The notes beneath the pieces are model-generated. The model made no database searches and was not told the origin of the DNA. It worked only from the letters and a program-made list of their open reading frames with translations. From Gammaproteobacteria bacterium (lineage in GTDB: Bacteria; Pseudomonadota; Gammaproteobacteria; Enterobacterales; Aeromonadaceae), in contig JAAEZO010000003.1 in assembly GCA_018222825.1 (NCBI GenBank), positions 1 to 64,000 of the forward strand: a stretch of DNA of 64,000 bases. Direction: 5' to 3'. Every line of letters begins with the position of its first letter. Within the stretch, counting starts at the first letter, position 1. Shown here piece after piece: positions 1-10,078 of this stretch. A program made the translations under genes and the position numbers.

Positions 1-864
1 GATGTCTATCAGTCTTTTGCCGACAAGATAGAAGCCGACTCCAACGGCCGCATGAAAATCAACATGCTTTATGCCGGTGAAGGCGTCGACACCAACGGCA
101 TTATCGGCGCCACCAAGTCCGGCCTGCTAGACATGGCGGCTCCCTTCCAGCCCATGCATGCGGGTGAAATCCCCTTCGGTGTGGTCGAGGTCGGTCTGCC
201 CGGCACCAACAGCAGCCTGGAAGAGCTGAATGCCCAGTTCTATGAAAAAGGCTGGTCCGAGGTACTGACCGAGGCCTATGACCGCCATGGTCTGGTATGG
301 CTGGCCCCCTACTTTCAGCCCGGTGTCTACGTCATCACCAAGACCAAAATCGAGTCTATCGAAGACTTCAAGGGCCTGAAGATCCGCGCTCCCGGTGCCT
401 ACGGTCGCTTCTTCCGCGAGCTGGGCGCCTCTCCGGTCAACCTGGCCTGGGGCGAAGTCTATACCAGCCTGGCCACCGGGGTGATTGACGGCACCATCGG
501 CTCCAACCTGATCGACCACCGCGACGGCAACTTTGCCGAAGTCGCCAAGTTCATGTATCCGCTGCCGGTGTCCAGCGCCCAGGCCCTGCCCGTTCTGGTG
601 AACAAGCATTCCTGGAACAAGCTTCCGGACGACCTGAAACAGGTCGTGCGTGATGCCAGCAAATGGCACGCCGCCCAGCAGGCAGAAAAATCTGTTCTGT
701 GGGAAAAAGAAGCCGTCGCCGACATGCAGAAAATGGGCATGATCTGGAGCCCGGAGGCGTCCGACGCCGACCAGGCCCAGTGGCAGCAGGCGGCCGAAGC
801 CGTTTGGGCACACTATGGCAAGACCGACCAATACAGCTCCCGCCTCGTAAAGCTGATGAAGTAA
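1..864 (+). CDS. TRAP transporter substrate-binding protein (DctP family), 5' end outside the window
   Basis: Frame is open from base 1 (DVYQSFADKIEADSNGRM...) through the 52..864 ORF. DctP-like motifs (FKGLKIRAPG, GVIDGTIGSNLIDH) and followed by DctQ/DctM genes. Confidence 0.9.
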   Translation, partial: DVYQSFADKIEADSNGRMKINMLYAGEGVDTNGIIGATKSGLLDMAAPFQPMHAGEIPFGVVEVGLPGTNSSLEELNAQFYEKGWSEVLTEAYDRHGLVWLAPYFQPGVYVITKTKIESIEDFKGLKIRAPGAYGRFFRELGASPVNLAWGEVYTSLATGVIDGTIGSNLIDHRDGNFAEVAKFMYPLPVSSAQALPVLVNKHSWNKLPDDLKQVVRDASKWHAAQQAEKSVLWEKEAVADMQKMGMIWSPEASDADQAQWQQAAEAVWAHYGKTDQYSSRLVKLMK

Positions 865-925
865 CCCCTTCCGATGAGATAGCCCCGCTGCGGCGGGGCT
901 GCTGTTTTCATTCCATGGATGCATA

Positions 926-1456
926 ATGAAAAAACTACTTTGTTTATGGTGCAAAGGGACCGGACTGTTGGTGTCGACCGTCGGTCAGACCATCGCCCTG
1001 GCCCTTCCTCTGCTGGCGGCGACCCTTGCCTTTGAAGTGTTTTCCCGTTACGTACTCAACAGCCCGACCATGTGGGCCTACGACGTATCGTTGTTTCTGT
1101 TCGGTTATATCGGCGCCCTGTGCGGTGCCAGTGGCCAGCTGAAAAAGGCGCATATCAACGTCGACATCCTCTACCTGTCGGTGTCGCAACGAACCAAGAA
1201 TATCTTCGATCTGGTTTCCAATACCCTGGGCGGATTTTTTCTAATCATCGTGGCCACCAAGAGCTGGGAAAAGGCGCTGGAGGCCATCGACTTCGGCTAT
1301 ACCCGGCAGTCCGAATGGGGTCCTTCCATCGGTCATTTCTGGGTGATGGTCACCGCCGCCGCCACCCTGTTTCTACTGCAATTGTCCAGCGACATGCTGA
1401 AAGACGCCTGGCAATTGATCACCGGTGAACCCCTGCTGTCTGAGGACGAAGAATAA
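926..1456 (+). CDS. TRAP transporter small permease (DctQ)
   Basis: 176 aa membrane protein (VFSRYVLNSPTMWAYDVSLFLFGYIGALCGA) between DctP and DctM; stop overlaps the DctM start. Confidence 0.9.
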   Translation: MKKLLCLWCKGTGLLVSTVGQTIALALPLLAATLAFEVFSRYVLNSPTMWAYDVSLFLFGYIGALCGASGQLKKAHINVDILYLSVSQRTKNIFDLVSNTLGGFFLIIVATKSWEKALEAIDFGYTRQSEWGPSIGHFWVMVTAAATLFLLQLSSDMLKDAWQLITGEPLLSEDEE

Positions 1457-2772
1457 TGAGTATCGAGTTATTGACCGGCCTGCTGTTGCTGGGCGTACTG
1501 ATTTCCTTTGCGCTGGGTGCCCAGGTGGGCCTGGCGCTGGGTGGCGTGGCCATGCTGATTGGCTATGCCACCTGGGGCGAGGGTATTTTCAACATAGTGC
1601 CGACGACCATAGAGAGCACCCTGTTCAGCTTCGTGCTGCTGGCCATTCCGCTTTATATCTACATGGGCCAGTTACTGACCCGCTCCGGCATCGGCGATGC
1701 CATGTTCAAGGCCAGCCAGCTGGTTATCGGTCGTATTCGCGGTTCGCTGGCGATCAGCGTCATCGGCGTCTGCTCCATGATCGGTGCCATGGTCGGTATC
1801 ATCGGTGCCGGCATCATGACTTCCGGCAGCATAGCCCTGCGCCCCATGCTGGAGCGCGGCTACGACAAGAAGCTGGCTCTGGGTGTGATCATGGCCGGCG
1901 GTGGTCTGGGCATACTGATCCCGCCCAGCATTCCGATGATACTGTTCAGTTCCACCACCCAGACCTCGGTCGGCAAGATGTTCGTCGCCGCCCTGGTGCC
2001 GGCGCTGATCTCCATCACCGTCATGGTGCTTTATGTAGTGATCTCCTGCAAACTGAACCCCAGCCGCGCGCCTATGGGCCACGCCCTGGACGTGCCAAAG
2101 AACGCCCGTGAACGCTTCATTACCCTGCGCGACGGCTTTATGGCGCTGGGCCTGATCGTGCTGGTGCTGGGCAGCATCATCAGCGGCATTGCCACCCCCA
2201 CCGAATCCGGTGCCATCGGTGTGGTCGGTGCCCTGCTGCTGGCCATCATGTACAAGCGTTTCAAGCTCAAGATGATGAAGCGTTCCGGTATCGAAACCGC
2301 CCTGCTGGTGAGCGTGGCCATCTGGATCGTGCTGGGCGCCTCTGTGTTCAGCAACTTTCACCTGCTGATGGGCGTACAGGGCATGGTGGCCGACTTCGCT
2401 GCCGGTCTGGATCTGCCCCCCATCATGATCATCCTGATGATGCAGCTAATCATGCTGCTGCTCGGTTTCATCATCGACGAGATGATCATAGTGCTGATCT
2501 GTGCGCCGCTGTTTACCCCCATCGCCATCGGCCTGGGTTACGATCCTATCTGGTTCGGTATTCTGATGATTCTGAACATAGAGATAGCGGTGCAAACCCC
2601 GCCTTACGGCTTCGCCCTGTTCTACCTCAAGGGAATAGCGCCTCCCGGGGTGACCATGATGGACATCTACAAGTCGGTATTGCCCTTCGTCATGCTCAAG
2701 CTGGGCGTACTGGTGCTCTGCATGCTGGTGCCGGAACTCGTCACCTGGCTGCCTAACAAACTGATGGGATAA
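1456..2772 (+). CDS. TRAP transporter large permease (DctM)
   Basis: 438 aa, DctM motifs (GGGLGILIPPSIPMILFSSTTQTSVGKMF; GFIIDEMIIVLICAPLFTPI). Confidence 0.95.
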   Translation: MSIELLTGLLLLGVLISFALGAQVGLALGGVAMLIGYATWGEGIFNIVPTTIESTLFSFVLLAIPLYIYMGQLLTRSGIGDAMFKASQLVIGRIRGSLAISVIGVCSMIGAMVGIIGAGIMTSGSIALRPMLERGYDKKLALGVIMAGGGLGILIPPSIPMILFSSTTQTSVGKMFVAALVPALISITVMVLYVVISCKLNPSRAPMGHALDVPKNARERFITLRDGFMALGLIVLVLGSIISGIATPTESGAIGVVGALLLAIMYKRFKLKMMKRSGIETALLVSVAIWIVLGASVFSNFHLLMGVQGMVADFAAGLDLPPIMIILMMQLIMLLLGFIIDEMIIVLICAPLFTPIAIGLGYDPIWFGILMILNIEIAVQTPPYGFALFYLKGIAPPGVTMMDIYKSVLPFVMLKLGVLVLCMLVPELVTWLPNKLMG

Positions 2773-2779
2773 GCGACTT

Positions 2780-3202
2780 ATGTTCAAACAAATACTGTTA
2801 CCGCTGGATTTCGAACATCAGGAACTCTACCCGCAGGTAGTGGCCGCCGCCCTGAGGCTGTGCCACCCGCAAGGGCAGATTCACCTGCTGTACGTCAATT
2901 CGGCCCGTATTCACCATGCCGCCGCGCCGCTGTACTCCAACGAGCTGATCGACAACCTGAACAAGGTGGTCGAACAGCAGCTCGGCGACTTCATGCAGGC
3001 CAATATTCCGGCAGAGCATCAGGGCAAAATCCGCATCAAGCACGGGGTGGTGTACGACACCATCCTCGCCCAGGCCAGAAAGCACGACATCGAGCTTATC
3101 GTGATGCCGGCCTCCCGCCCGGGCGCCAAAACCTACCTGCTCGGCTCCAACGCCTCAAAGGTGGTGCGTCACGCCGACTGCACCGTGCTGGTGATCCGTT
3201 AA
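2780..3202 (+). CDS. Universal stress protein (UspA family), TRAP-associated
   Basis: 140 aa, UspA fold signature at C-terminus (LLGSNASKVVRHADCTVLVIR); 8 nt after dctM. Confidence 0.9.
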   Translation: MFKQILLPLDFEHQELYPQVVAAALRLCHPQGQIHLLYVNSARIHHAAAPLYSNELIDNLNKVVEQQLGDFMQANIPAEHQGKIRIKHGVVYDTILAQARKHDIELIVMPASRPGAKTYLLGSNASKVVRHADCTVLVIR

Positions 3203-4482
3203 CGCTGAGTCGGCCACAGCTTTTCCATGCTCAGTGCCAGCAGGGTGCCGGTCAGCAGGCCGTTACCCAGCAGGTACTGGGCCAGGCCCGGCAGGTGACG
3301 ATACAGCTCCGGCGGCAGGAACATGCAGCCCACGCCCAGCAACAGCGACACCCCGATGATGGTGCTGGTGCGGTTGTCTAGCGGCTGTTTGGTCAGCATC
3401 TGGAAGGCCAGCGCCACCAGCTTGATAAAGGTGGCCAGCAGGGCGGCATTGGCCACCGGTGCCGGCAGCAGTGACAAAAAGCCCACCGCCTGCGGAAACA
3501 GGGCCACCAGCGCCAGCAGCACACAGGCCAGCATGAAGGGGCCGCGTCGGCTGTCGCCGGTCAGCTGCACGAAACCGGCGGTCACCGGCAGCGGCACCAC
3601 GGCGATGGTCGAGAGGCTGCCGGCCATAAAATGGCTCAATCCCGACGCCCGGCTGCTGCGGTTGATCACCTGGTCCAGATCCGATTGTCGCTCGCTCACC
3701 ACGGCGCTGATGGCAGACACCGCCGCCACCTGGTTGGAAAACAACAGCAGTGAAAACAGCACCGCCACGATCAGCATGCCGCTGTCCAGTCGGGGCGGGC
3801 CAAAGGCAAACAGCTCGGGCCACTGCAGTCCCGATGCCGATGGCGGCAGGGTCATGTTACCGAGATCGAACAGCGCGAACGCTATCCAGCCCGCCACTAT
3901 GCCGACCATCACCGCATAGGTGCGCAACAGCGAATGACGACTGAAAGAGCAGAGCAAGACGCCCAGAAACACCAGCAATCCCACCAGCGCCACCGGCAGG
4001 CTGATCACGCCGCTGCGCGGATCGGTCACCATGCCCCGCACAAAGACGCCGGCCAGCTGGATCACCAGCAGCAGCATGAAGCAGCCGGTCACCAGCGGAG
4101 TAAACAGAAACAACAAGCGGTGCACCTGGCGGGCCAGCCCCAGCACCAGCATGATGGCCCCCGCCACCAGCACGCCGCCGGCCAGCAGCTGCAGGGTCTC
4201 GGCGCTGTCGTGTCCCTGCTCTTTGCCGATATAGGCCATCACCACGAACACGATGGCCCAGGAGCCGGCCGGGCCGTCGGCGATGGTATAACGATGGCCC
4301 AGAGTGGCCTGCAGCAGCGAGCTCAGACCCACCAGCATCAGGGTGCGCTGCATCAAACCGGCAATCTCGCCGCTGTCCAGGCCAAAGGCCTGACCCAGAA
4401 TAATGGGCAGCGCCAGGGCATTGGCCATTAAAAAGATAAACCACTGGCTGACACTCAGTCCCCAGCCAAAACGAGCATGCAT
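3199..4482 (-). CDS. Uracil/xanthine permease family (NCS2-like) transporter
   Basis: About 427 aa polytopic protein; NCS2-like segments (TIADGPAGSWAIVFVVMAYIG; STIAVVPLPVTAGFVQLTGDSRRGPFMLACVLLALVALFPQ). MHARFGW start preferred over the upstream in-frame start. Confidence 0.75.
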   Translation of the reverse strand: MHARFGWGLSVSQWFIFLMANALALPIILGQAFGLDSGEIAGLMQRTLMLVGLSSLLQATLGHRYTIADGPAGSWAIVFVVMAYIGKEQGHDSAETLQLLAGGVLVAGAIMLVLGLARQVHRLLFLFTPLVTGCFMLLLVIQLAGVFVRGMVTDPRSGVISLPVALVGLLVFLGVLLCSFSRHSLLRTYAVMVGIVAGWIAFALFDLGNMTLPPSASGLQWPELFAFGPPRLDSGMLIVAVLFSLLLFSNQVAAVSAISAVVSERQSDLDQVINRSSRASGLSHFMAGSLSTIAVVPLPVTAGFVQLTGDSRRGPFMLACVLLALVALFPQAVGFLSLLPAPVANAALLATFIKLVALAFQMLTKQPLDNRTSTIIGVSLLLGVGCMFLPPELYRHLPGLAQYLLGNGLLTGTLLALSMEKLWPTQR

Positions 4483-4599
4483 AAACAACTCCTGTGATCG
4501 GTGCCGAAGGCGGCGCAAAACAGAAAAGGACAGGAAGACTCCTGCCTTGTAACGACGAGCAAAGAAAAACGGCAGCGAATACCGCCGTGTCAGGGAACC

Positions 4600-5028
4600 T
4601 TAACGGGCGTTATTTTCGGCGGTCAGTTGCTTGCCGTCCAGTGCTTCCAGAATGGAGCAGTGCTCGGCGCTTTCCAGCCCGCCACAGCAGGCGTCGGACA
4701 ACTGCTGCAGCGAATCACGAAACGTTTCCAGCTCCCTGATCCGCTCTTCTACATCGGTAATCTTGGCGTCGGCCACCGCCTTGACCTCGCGGCAGGTCAC
4801 CTTGCAACTGCTGACCCGCAGCGACAGCAGCTCTTGCACCTCTTTGAGGGTAAAGCCGACCCGCTTGCAGCGCAGAATGAAATGCAGCCGCCGCTTGTCT
4901 TCCTCGCTGTACAGCCGGTAGCCCGCTGGGGTACGCAGGCTGGGTGACAACAAGCCTTCCTTCTCGTAAAAACGCAGGGTGTCGGCCTTCACCCCAAAGT
5001 GTTTGGCCAGCTCACCAATCCGAAACAT
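4600..5028 (-). CDS. zntR: MerR-family Zn(II)-responsive regulator ZntR
   Basis: MFRIGELAKHFGVKADTLRFYEKEGLLSPSLRTPAGYRLYSEED; Cys-rich C-terminus (SCKVTC, ACCGG). Confidence 0.85.
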   Translation of the reverse strand: MFRIGELAKHFGVKADTLRFYEKEGLLSPSLRTPAGYRLYSEEDKRRLHFILRCKRVGFTLKEVQELLSLRVSSCKVTCREVKAVADAKITDVEERIRELETFRDSLQQLSDACCGGLESAEHCSILEALDGKQLTAENNAR

Positions 5029-5169
5029 TCGCTACTACTCCCTTTCCTGCCTGGCAGGTACTGAAAACCGCGTTTCGTTACACGTGAAATCTCTTGACAC
5101 CAAAGCAAATAGTCACACAAGCCATGGCAAAATACAGTAGAATATGCCGCCCGTTCTGGCGTACCAGGC

Positions 5170-5217
5170 GGTTTGGTAAAGTCCGCATTATGCCCCGGTT
5201 GTCGATTTTACCAAACC
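5170..5217 (+). promoter_or_regulatory. Long inverted repeat / hairpin in the purH leader
   Basis: GGTTTGGTAAA(GTC)...(GAT)TTTACCAAACC: 11-bp perfect stem, about 14 bp with one G-U, ending 31 nt before the purH ATG. Confidence 0.6.
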
Positions 5218-5248
5218 CCCCGATTGATCGTTAAAGGAACGAGAACCC

Positions 5249-6832
5249 ATGGAAACTGCTCGACCCATTCGCCGTGCTCTGCTGAGTGTGTCCGACAAAC
5301 ACGGCATCGTCGCCTTCGCTCAGGGCCTGCACGCCCGCGGCGTAGAACTGCTGTCTACCGGTGGCACCGCCCGCCTGCTGGCCGAACAGGGCCTGCCGGT
5401 GACCGAAGTGTCCGACTACACCGGCTTCCCGGAAATGATGGACGGCCGGGTCAAGACCCTGCACCCCAAGGTGCACGGCGGCATTCTCGGCCGTCGCGGT
5501 CAGGACGATGCCATCATGGCCGAGCATGCCATCCAGCCCATCGACATGGTGGTGGTTAACCTCTATCCCTTCGCCAATACCGTGGCCAAAGCCGGTTGCA
5601 CCCTCGAAGATGCCATCGAAAACATCGATATCGGTGGCCCGACCATGGTTCGTGCCGCCGCCAAGAACCATAACGATGTCGCCATAGTGGTGAACGCCGG
5701 CGATTACGACCGCCTGCTGAGCGAAATGGATGCCGGCAACAACAGCCTGACCCAGGCCACCCGTTTCCACCTGGCTATCGCGGCCTTCGAGCACACCGCC
5801 CAGTACGACGGCATGATTGCCAACTACTTCGGCACCATGGTGCCGGCCTACCACGAAGCCAGCGAAGATTCTGCCTTCCCACGCACCATCAACTACCAGT
5901 TCACCAAGAAGCAGGATCTGCGCTACGGCGAAAACAGCCACCAGAGCGCCGCCTTCTACGTGGAAAACGACATCGACGAAGCCTCTGTTGCCACCGCCAC
6001 CCAGCTGCAGGGCAAGGAACTGTCGTTCAACAACATCGCCGATACCGATGCGGCGCTGGAATGCGTGAAGGAATTCGACGCCCCGGCCTGTGTGATCGTC
6101 AAGCACGCCAACCCCTGTGGTGTAGCCCTGGGCGACAACCTGCTGCAAGCCTACGAGCGCGCCTACCAGACCGACCCGACTTCCGCCTTCGGTGGCATCA
6201 TCGCCTTTAACCGCGAGCTGGACGAAGCAACGGCCAAGGCCATTGTCGAGCGCCAGTTTGTGGAAGTGATCATCGCGCCCAGCATCTCTGCCGAAGCCAA
6301 GGCCGTGGTAGCCGACAAGAAAAACGTGCGTCTGCTGGAATGTGGCCAGTGGGCCGAAAAAACCCAGAGCCGTGACATCAAGCGCGTCAACGGCGGCATC
6401 CTGGTACAGGATCGCGATCAGGGCATGATCGGCCTCGACGATCTCAAGGTCGTCAGCAAGCGCCAGCCCACCGAGGAAGAGCTACAGGATCTGCTGTTCT
6501 GCTGGAAAGTCGCCAAATACGTCAAGTCCAACGCCATCGTCTACGCTAAGGGCGCCCAGACCATCGGCGTGGGCGCCGGCCAGATGAGCCGCGTCTACTC
6601 GGCCAAAATCGCCGGCATCAAGGCCGCCGATGAAGGCCTGAAGGTAGAAGGTTCGGTGATGGCGTCCGACGCCTTCTTCCCGTTCCGTGACGGTATCGAC
6701 GCCGCCGCCGCCGCCGGCATCAGCTGTGTGATCCAGCCGGGTGGTTCCATGCGTGACGACGAAGTGATCCAGGCTGCCGACGAGCACGGCATGACCATGG
6801 TATTCACCGGCATGCGCCACTTCCGCCACTAA
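5249..6832 (+). CDS. purH: Bifunctional AICAR formyltransferase / IMP cyclohydrolase
   Basis: 527 aa; [51 protein letters not shown]; ends TGMRHFRH. Confidence 0.98.
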   Translation: METARPIRRALLSVSDKHGIVAFAQGLHARGVELLSTGGTARLLAEQGLPVTEVSDYTGFPEMMDGRVKTLHPKVHGGILGRRGQDDAIMAEHAIQPIDMVVVNLYPFANTVAKAGCTLEDAIENIDIGGPTMVRAAAKNHNDVAIVVNAGDYDRLLSEMDAGNNSLTQATRFHLAIAAFEHTAQYDGMIANYFGTMVPAYHEASEDSAFPRTINYQFTKKQDLRYGENSHQSAAFYVENDIDEASVATATQLQGKELSFNNIADTDAALECVKEFDAPACVIVKHANPCGVALGDNLLQAYERAYQTDPTSAFGGIIAFNRELDEATAKAIVERQFVEVIIAPSISAEAKAVVADKKNVRLLECGQWAEKTQSRDIKRVNGGILVQDRDQGMIGLDDLKVVSKRQPTEEELQDLLFCWKVAKYVKSNAIVYAKGAQTIGVGAGQMSRVYSAKIAGIKAADEGLKVEGSVMASDAFFPFRDGIDAAAAAGISCVIQPGGSMRDDEVIQAADEHGMTMVFTGMRHFRH

Positions 6833-6902
6833 CAGACAGGAGACCGCGCTCAACGCCAGACCGGCGGCTCGAGCGCAACGGGGGGCGGAAGAGTTAGCCT
6901 AA

Positions 6903-6967
6903 GCCGACCGTGACATGCCAGGGATGGCATGTCCGAGCCTACAGGGATGTATCTACGGCGTGTCGGC
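6903..6967. repeat. REP-like intergenic nested hairpin between purH and purD
   Basis: Inner perfect stem GACATGCCA-GGGA-TGGCATGTC (6912-6933) inside outer GCCGAC...GTCGGC (6903-6908/6962-6967). Confidence 0.4.
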
Positions 6968-7033
6968 GTGGCGAACACTTGCGTCCCCTGGCTCCCCTCC
7001 TTCGTTTGCTTTGATAATTTTAAGGAACAGACC

Positions 7034-8320
7034 ATGAAGGTATTGGTAATCGGCGGTGGCGGTCGTGAACACGCCCTGGCCTGGAAAGCCGCCCAGTCTC
7101 CCAACGTCAGCCAGGTATTCGTGGCACCCGGCAATGCCGGCACCGAGCTCGAGCCCAGCCTGACCAACGTGGCCATCTCCGCCACCGACATTCAGGACCT
7201 GCTGGCTTTCGCCAAAAAAGAACAGGTCGGCCTCACCATCGTCGGCCCCGAAGCCCCGCTGGTGGCTGGCGTGGTCGATGCCTTTGAAGCCGAAGGCATG
7301 ACCATTTTCGGCCCCAGTGCCGCCGCCGCCCAGCTGGAAGGCTCCAAGGCCTTCACCAAGGACTTTCTGGCTCGCCAGCAGATCCCCAGCGCCGACTATC
7401 AGAACTTCACCCAGGTGGAGCCGGCTCTGGCGTACCTGCGCGAGAAAGGTGCTCCCATCGTGGTCAAGGCCGATGGTCTGGCCGCCGGTAAAGGCGTGAT
7501 CGTGGCCATGACGCTGGAAGAAGCCGAAGCCGCGGTACACGACATGCTGGCCGGCAATGCCTTCGGCGACGCCGGCAGCCGGGTGGTGATCGAGGAGTTC
7601 CTCGACGGTGAAGAAGCCTCTTTCATCGTGATGGTGGACGGCGAGCACGTGCTGCCGATGGCCACCAGCCAGGATCACAAGCGCGTCGGCGACGGCGACA
7701 CCGGCCCCAATACCGGCGGCATGGGCGCCTACAGCCCAGCCCCGGTGGTAACGCAGGAAATCCATGATCGCATCATGGAGCAGGTGATCATGCCGACCGT
7801 GCGTGGCATGGCGGAAGAAGGCCATGTTTACAAGGGCTTCCTCTATGCCGGTCTGATGATCGACAAGGCCGGTCAGCCCAAGGTGATCGAGTTCAACTGC
7901 CGCTTCGGCGATCCGGAAACCCAGCCAATCATGCTGCGCCTGCAGTCCGATCTGGTGGAACTGTGTCTTGCCGGTTGCAAGGGTGAGCTGAACACGGTGA
8001 CCGCCGACTTCGACCCCCGCGCCTCCGTGGGCGTGGTGCTGGCCGCCGGTGGCTATCCCGGCCACTACCGTCAGAATGATGTCATCACCGGCATTCCGGC
8101 CGAAACCGATGTGGCCAAGGTGTTCCACGCCGGTACCAAGTTCAAGGACGGCGAGCTGGTTACCTCCGGCGGCCGGGTGCTGTGCGCCACCGCCCTGGGT
8201 AACACCGTGACCGAGGCTCAGGCCAACGCCTACGCCGCCGCCCGCCAGATTGAGTGGCAAGGGGTGTTCTGCCGCAGCGACATCGCCTATCGCGCCATCG
8301 CCCGCGAGCAGCAGCAATAA
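7034..8320 (+). CDS. purD: Phosphoribosylamine-glycine ligase
   Basis: Starts MKVLVIGGGGREHALAWK; ATP-grasp motifs (VKADGLAAGKGVIVA; QDHKRVGDGDTGPNTGGMGAYSP). Confidence 0.98.
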   Translation: MKVLVIGGGGREHALAWKAAQSPNVSQVFVAPGNAGTELEPSLTNVAISATDIQDLLAFAKKEQVGLTIVGPEAPLVAGVVDAFEAEGMTIFGPSAAAAQLEGSKAFTKDFLARQQIPSADYQNFTQVEPALAYLREKGAPIVVKADGLAAGKGVIVAMTLEEAEAAVHDMLAGNAFGDAGSRVVIEEFLDGEEASFIVMVDGEHVLPMATSQDHKRVGDGDTGPNTGGMGAYSPAPVVTQEIHDRIMEQVIMPTVRGMAEEGHVYKGFLYAGLMIDKAGQPKVIEFNCRFGDPETQPIMLRLQSDLVELCLAGCKGELNTVTADFDPRASVGVVLAAGGYPGHYRQNDVITGIPAETDVAKVFHAGTKFKDGELVTSGGRVLCATALGNTVTEAQANAYAAARQIEWQGVFCRSDIAYRAIAREQQQ

Positions 8321-8348
8321 CCGTCAGCCGCTGAACGACAGATACCCA

Positions 8349-8374
8349 AAAGAGGCCATCAGGCCTCTTTTTTT
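8349..8374 (+). terminator. Intrinsic terminator downstream of purD
   Basis: AGAGGCC-atca-GGCCTCT followed by a T run. Confidence 0.85.
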
Positions 8375-8505
8375 ATGGGGCGACCAGGCTCAGGCGACAA
8401 AGGCAGCCGACACCTTCTGCATCAAAACCGCCTACTCTCTAATCAGGTGCCAGTTGCGATTCTGTAACGCATCTATTCAGCAATCAGCCTTCAAGGAGAG
8501 AACCG

Positions 8506-8874
8506 ATGTTAAAGCAAGCGCTAGTCAGTTTATCCCTGATCATCAGCCTGCAGGCGCTGGCGGCGCCGGTACAGCTGGCCGATAGCACGGAGGGAGAAAT
8601 ACTGACCAACGAGGCCGGCATGAGCCTGTATGTATTTGATAAAGACCGGCCCGGAATGAGCAACTGCAACGACAGCTGTGCGGATAACTGGCCACCGCTG
8701 GCCGCCACCGCCGATGACCAGGCCGACGGCGACTACGGCATCGTCACCCGGGCCGACGGCAGCCTGCAATGGAGTTACAAGGGACAGCCGCTGTACCTGT
8801 GGAAGCAGGACCGGCAAGCGGGTGATATGTCGGGAGACGGCAAGTTCGGTGTCTGGCACCTGGCAAGGCCCTGA
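8506..8874 (+). CDS. COG4315-like secreted repeat protein (predicted lipoprotein/exported)
   Basis: N-terminal signal; LADSTEGEILTNEAGMSLYVFDKDRPGMSNCNDSCADNWPPL and WSYKGQPLYLWKQDRQAGDMSGDG. Confidence 0.8.
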   Translation: MLKQALVSLSLIISLQALAAPVQLADSTEGEILTNEAGMSLYVFDKDRPGMSNCNDSCADNWPPLAATADDQADGDYGIVTRADGSLQWSYKGQPLYLWKQDRQAGDMSGDGKFGVWHLARP

Positions 8875-8887
8875 TGGAGCCGCGACA

Positions 8888-8917
8888 TAAAAAAAGAGCC
8901 CTGGCGGGCTCTTTTTT
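8888..8917. terminator. Bidirectional intrinsic terminator between convergent genes
   Basis: AAAAAAGAGCCC-tggc-GGGCTCTTTTTT. Confidence 0.85.
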
Positions 8918-9272
8918 ATAACTGATGTCCCAGCCAGTCGGCAAACCCCGGCAGGGCGCCGAGATGGGGCAACAGAGTCAGATTGACGTCGGGATACTGC
9001 TCCCGCTTCTGTACCACTACCGAGGGCAGGTCATTGACCACATGCCGGCCTTCGGCCAGAAAGTACGGGAACAGCGTGATGTCTTTGGCACCGGCGGCCA
9101 CCTGCTGGTCAATCGCCTGATCCAGAGCTGGCTCGGCCAACTCCCAGAAAGCATGATTCATCAGCTCGAAGCGCCCGGCCATGGCGGCAGTCAGGCGCTG
9201 TGCAAACGCCGCAATTTCTTCGTTGGCCGCGGCCCGGCGACTGCCGTGGGCAACCAGAATAAATCCCTTCAT
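8916..9272 (-). CDS. CbiX/SirB-type sirohydrochlorin chelatase-like protein
   Basis: MKGFILVAHGSRRAAANEEIAAFAQRL; ITLFPYFLAEGRHVVNDLP. Confidence 0.85.
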   Translation of the reverse strand: MKGFILVAHGSRRAAANEEIAAFAQRLTAAMAGRFELMNHAFWELAEPALDQAIDQQVAAGAKDITLFPYFLAEGRHVVNDLPSVVVQKREQYPDVNLTLLPHLGALPGFADWLGHQL

Positions 9273-9700
9273 GTTACTCCTGCTTTTCGCTGTACCCGCG
9301 GCGCCTGGGCCGCCAGTACGTCCACACAATAATCCCAGCTCGCAATGCGATAATGCTGAATATCCTCATCCAGATGCGTGCCCTGACTCTGCTGGTGAAA
9401 CCAGGTCAGAAAACGAGAGGGGGTAATCAACTGGATCTGACTGTCGATGTCAGTCTCGTCATCGTCCATAAAATCCAGCACATCGGCGCCTTCGAGCACT
9501 CGGTAACCAAACAGATGATCAAATGTCAGCTGGTAGATAACCTGAGGCGGGGTGTCGATATCGGTGGGCATGCCCATCGACAGCACCAGTTGGCCATTCC
9601 ACACATTCTGATGCAGTTCGGTCAGCATCAGACCCTTGGTCAAGCCCCGGGCACCGGCCCATGGCGTTGCCACCTGTCGAATCGCGTTCACTTCCATCAT
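9269..9700 (-). CDS. Hypothetical protein, coupled upstream of the CbiX-like gene
   Basis: 143 aa; stop overlaps the start of the chelatase-like gene. Confidence 0.65.
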   Translation of the reverse strand: MMEVNAIRQVATPWAGARGLTKGLMLTELHQNVWNGQLVLSMGMPTDIDTPPQVIYQLTFDHLFGYRVLEGADVLDFMDDDETDIDSQIQLITPSRFLTWFHQQSQGTHLDEDIQHYRIASWDYCVDVLAAQAPRVQRKAGVT

Positions 9701-9774
9701 AGCCTCCCTTGAGCGGGAACAGACTCGGTTCAGTTATAACAATCGAAGGACAAGAGGAGCAAGCGGAGAATAAA

Positions 9775-9797
9775 AAAACCCGGCGAAAGCCGGGTTT
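9775..9797 (-). terminator. Intrinsic terminator of the hup gene
   Basis: AAACCCGGC-gaaa-GCCGGGTTT with a T run on the minus strand. Confidence 0.85.
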
Positions 9798-9805
9798 GGA
9801 AGCAG

Positions 9806-10078
9806 TTACTTGATGGCGTCTTTCAGCGCCTTGCCGGCTACAAAAGCGGGCACATTGGCCGCGGCAATCTGGATTTCGTTACCGGTCTGGGGGTTACGAC
9901 CGGTACGAGCTGCGCGATGGTTTACCTTGAAAGTACCAAAACCAACCAATTGCACCGGATCGCCTTCTTTCAGACTTTGGGTGATACCGTTGAGTACTTC
10001 TTCCAGTGCTGCCTTGGCCTGAGCCTTGCTCAAATCTGCCTTGGCGGCAATTGCATCGACAAGCTGAGTCTTGTTCAT
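9806..10078 (-). CDS. hupA: HU family DNA-binding protein
   Basis: [66 protein letters not shown]. Confidence 0.95.
   Translation of the reverse strand: MNKTQLVDAIAAKADLSKAQAKAALEEVLNGITQSLKEGDPVQLVGFGTFKVNHRAARTGRNPQTGNEIQIAAANVPAFVAGKALKDAIK

Noticed and set aside
6953-8317. 454-aa minus-strand ORF antisense to purD (also 5231..6148 antisense to purH, 16459..17754 antisense to the TonB receptor, 18535..19833 antisense to astD)
   Set aside because: Shadow ORFs; no recognisable domain and the opposite strand is well supported.
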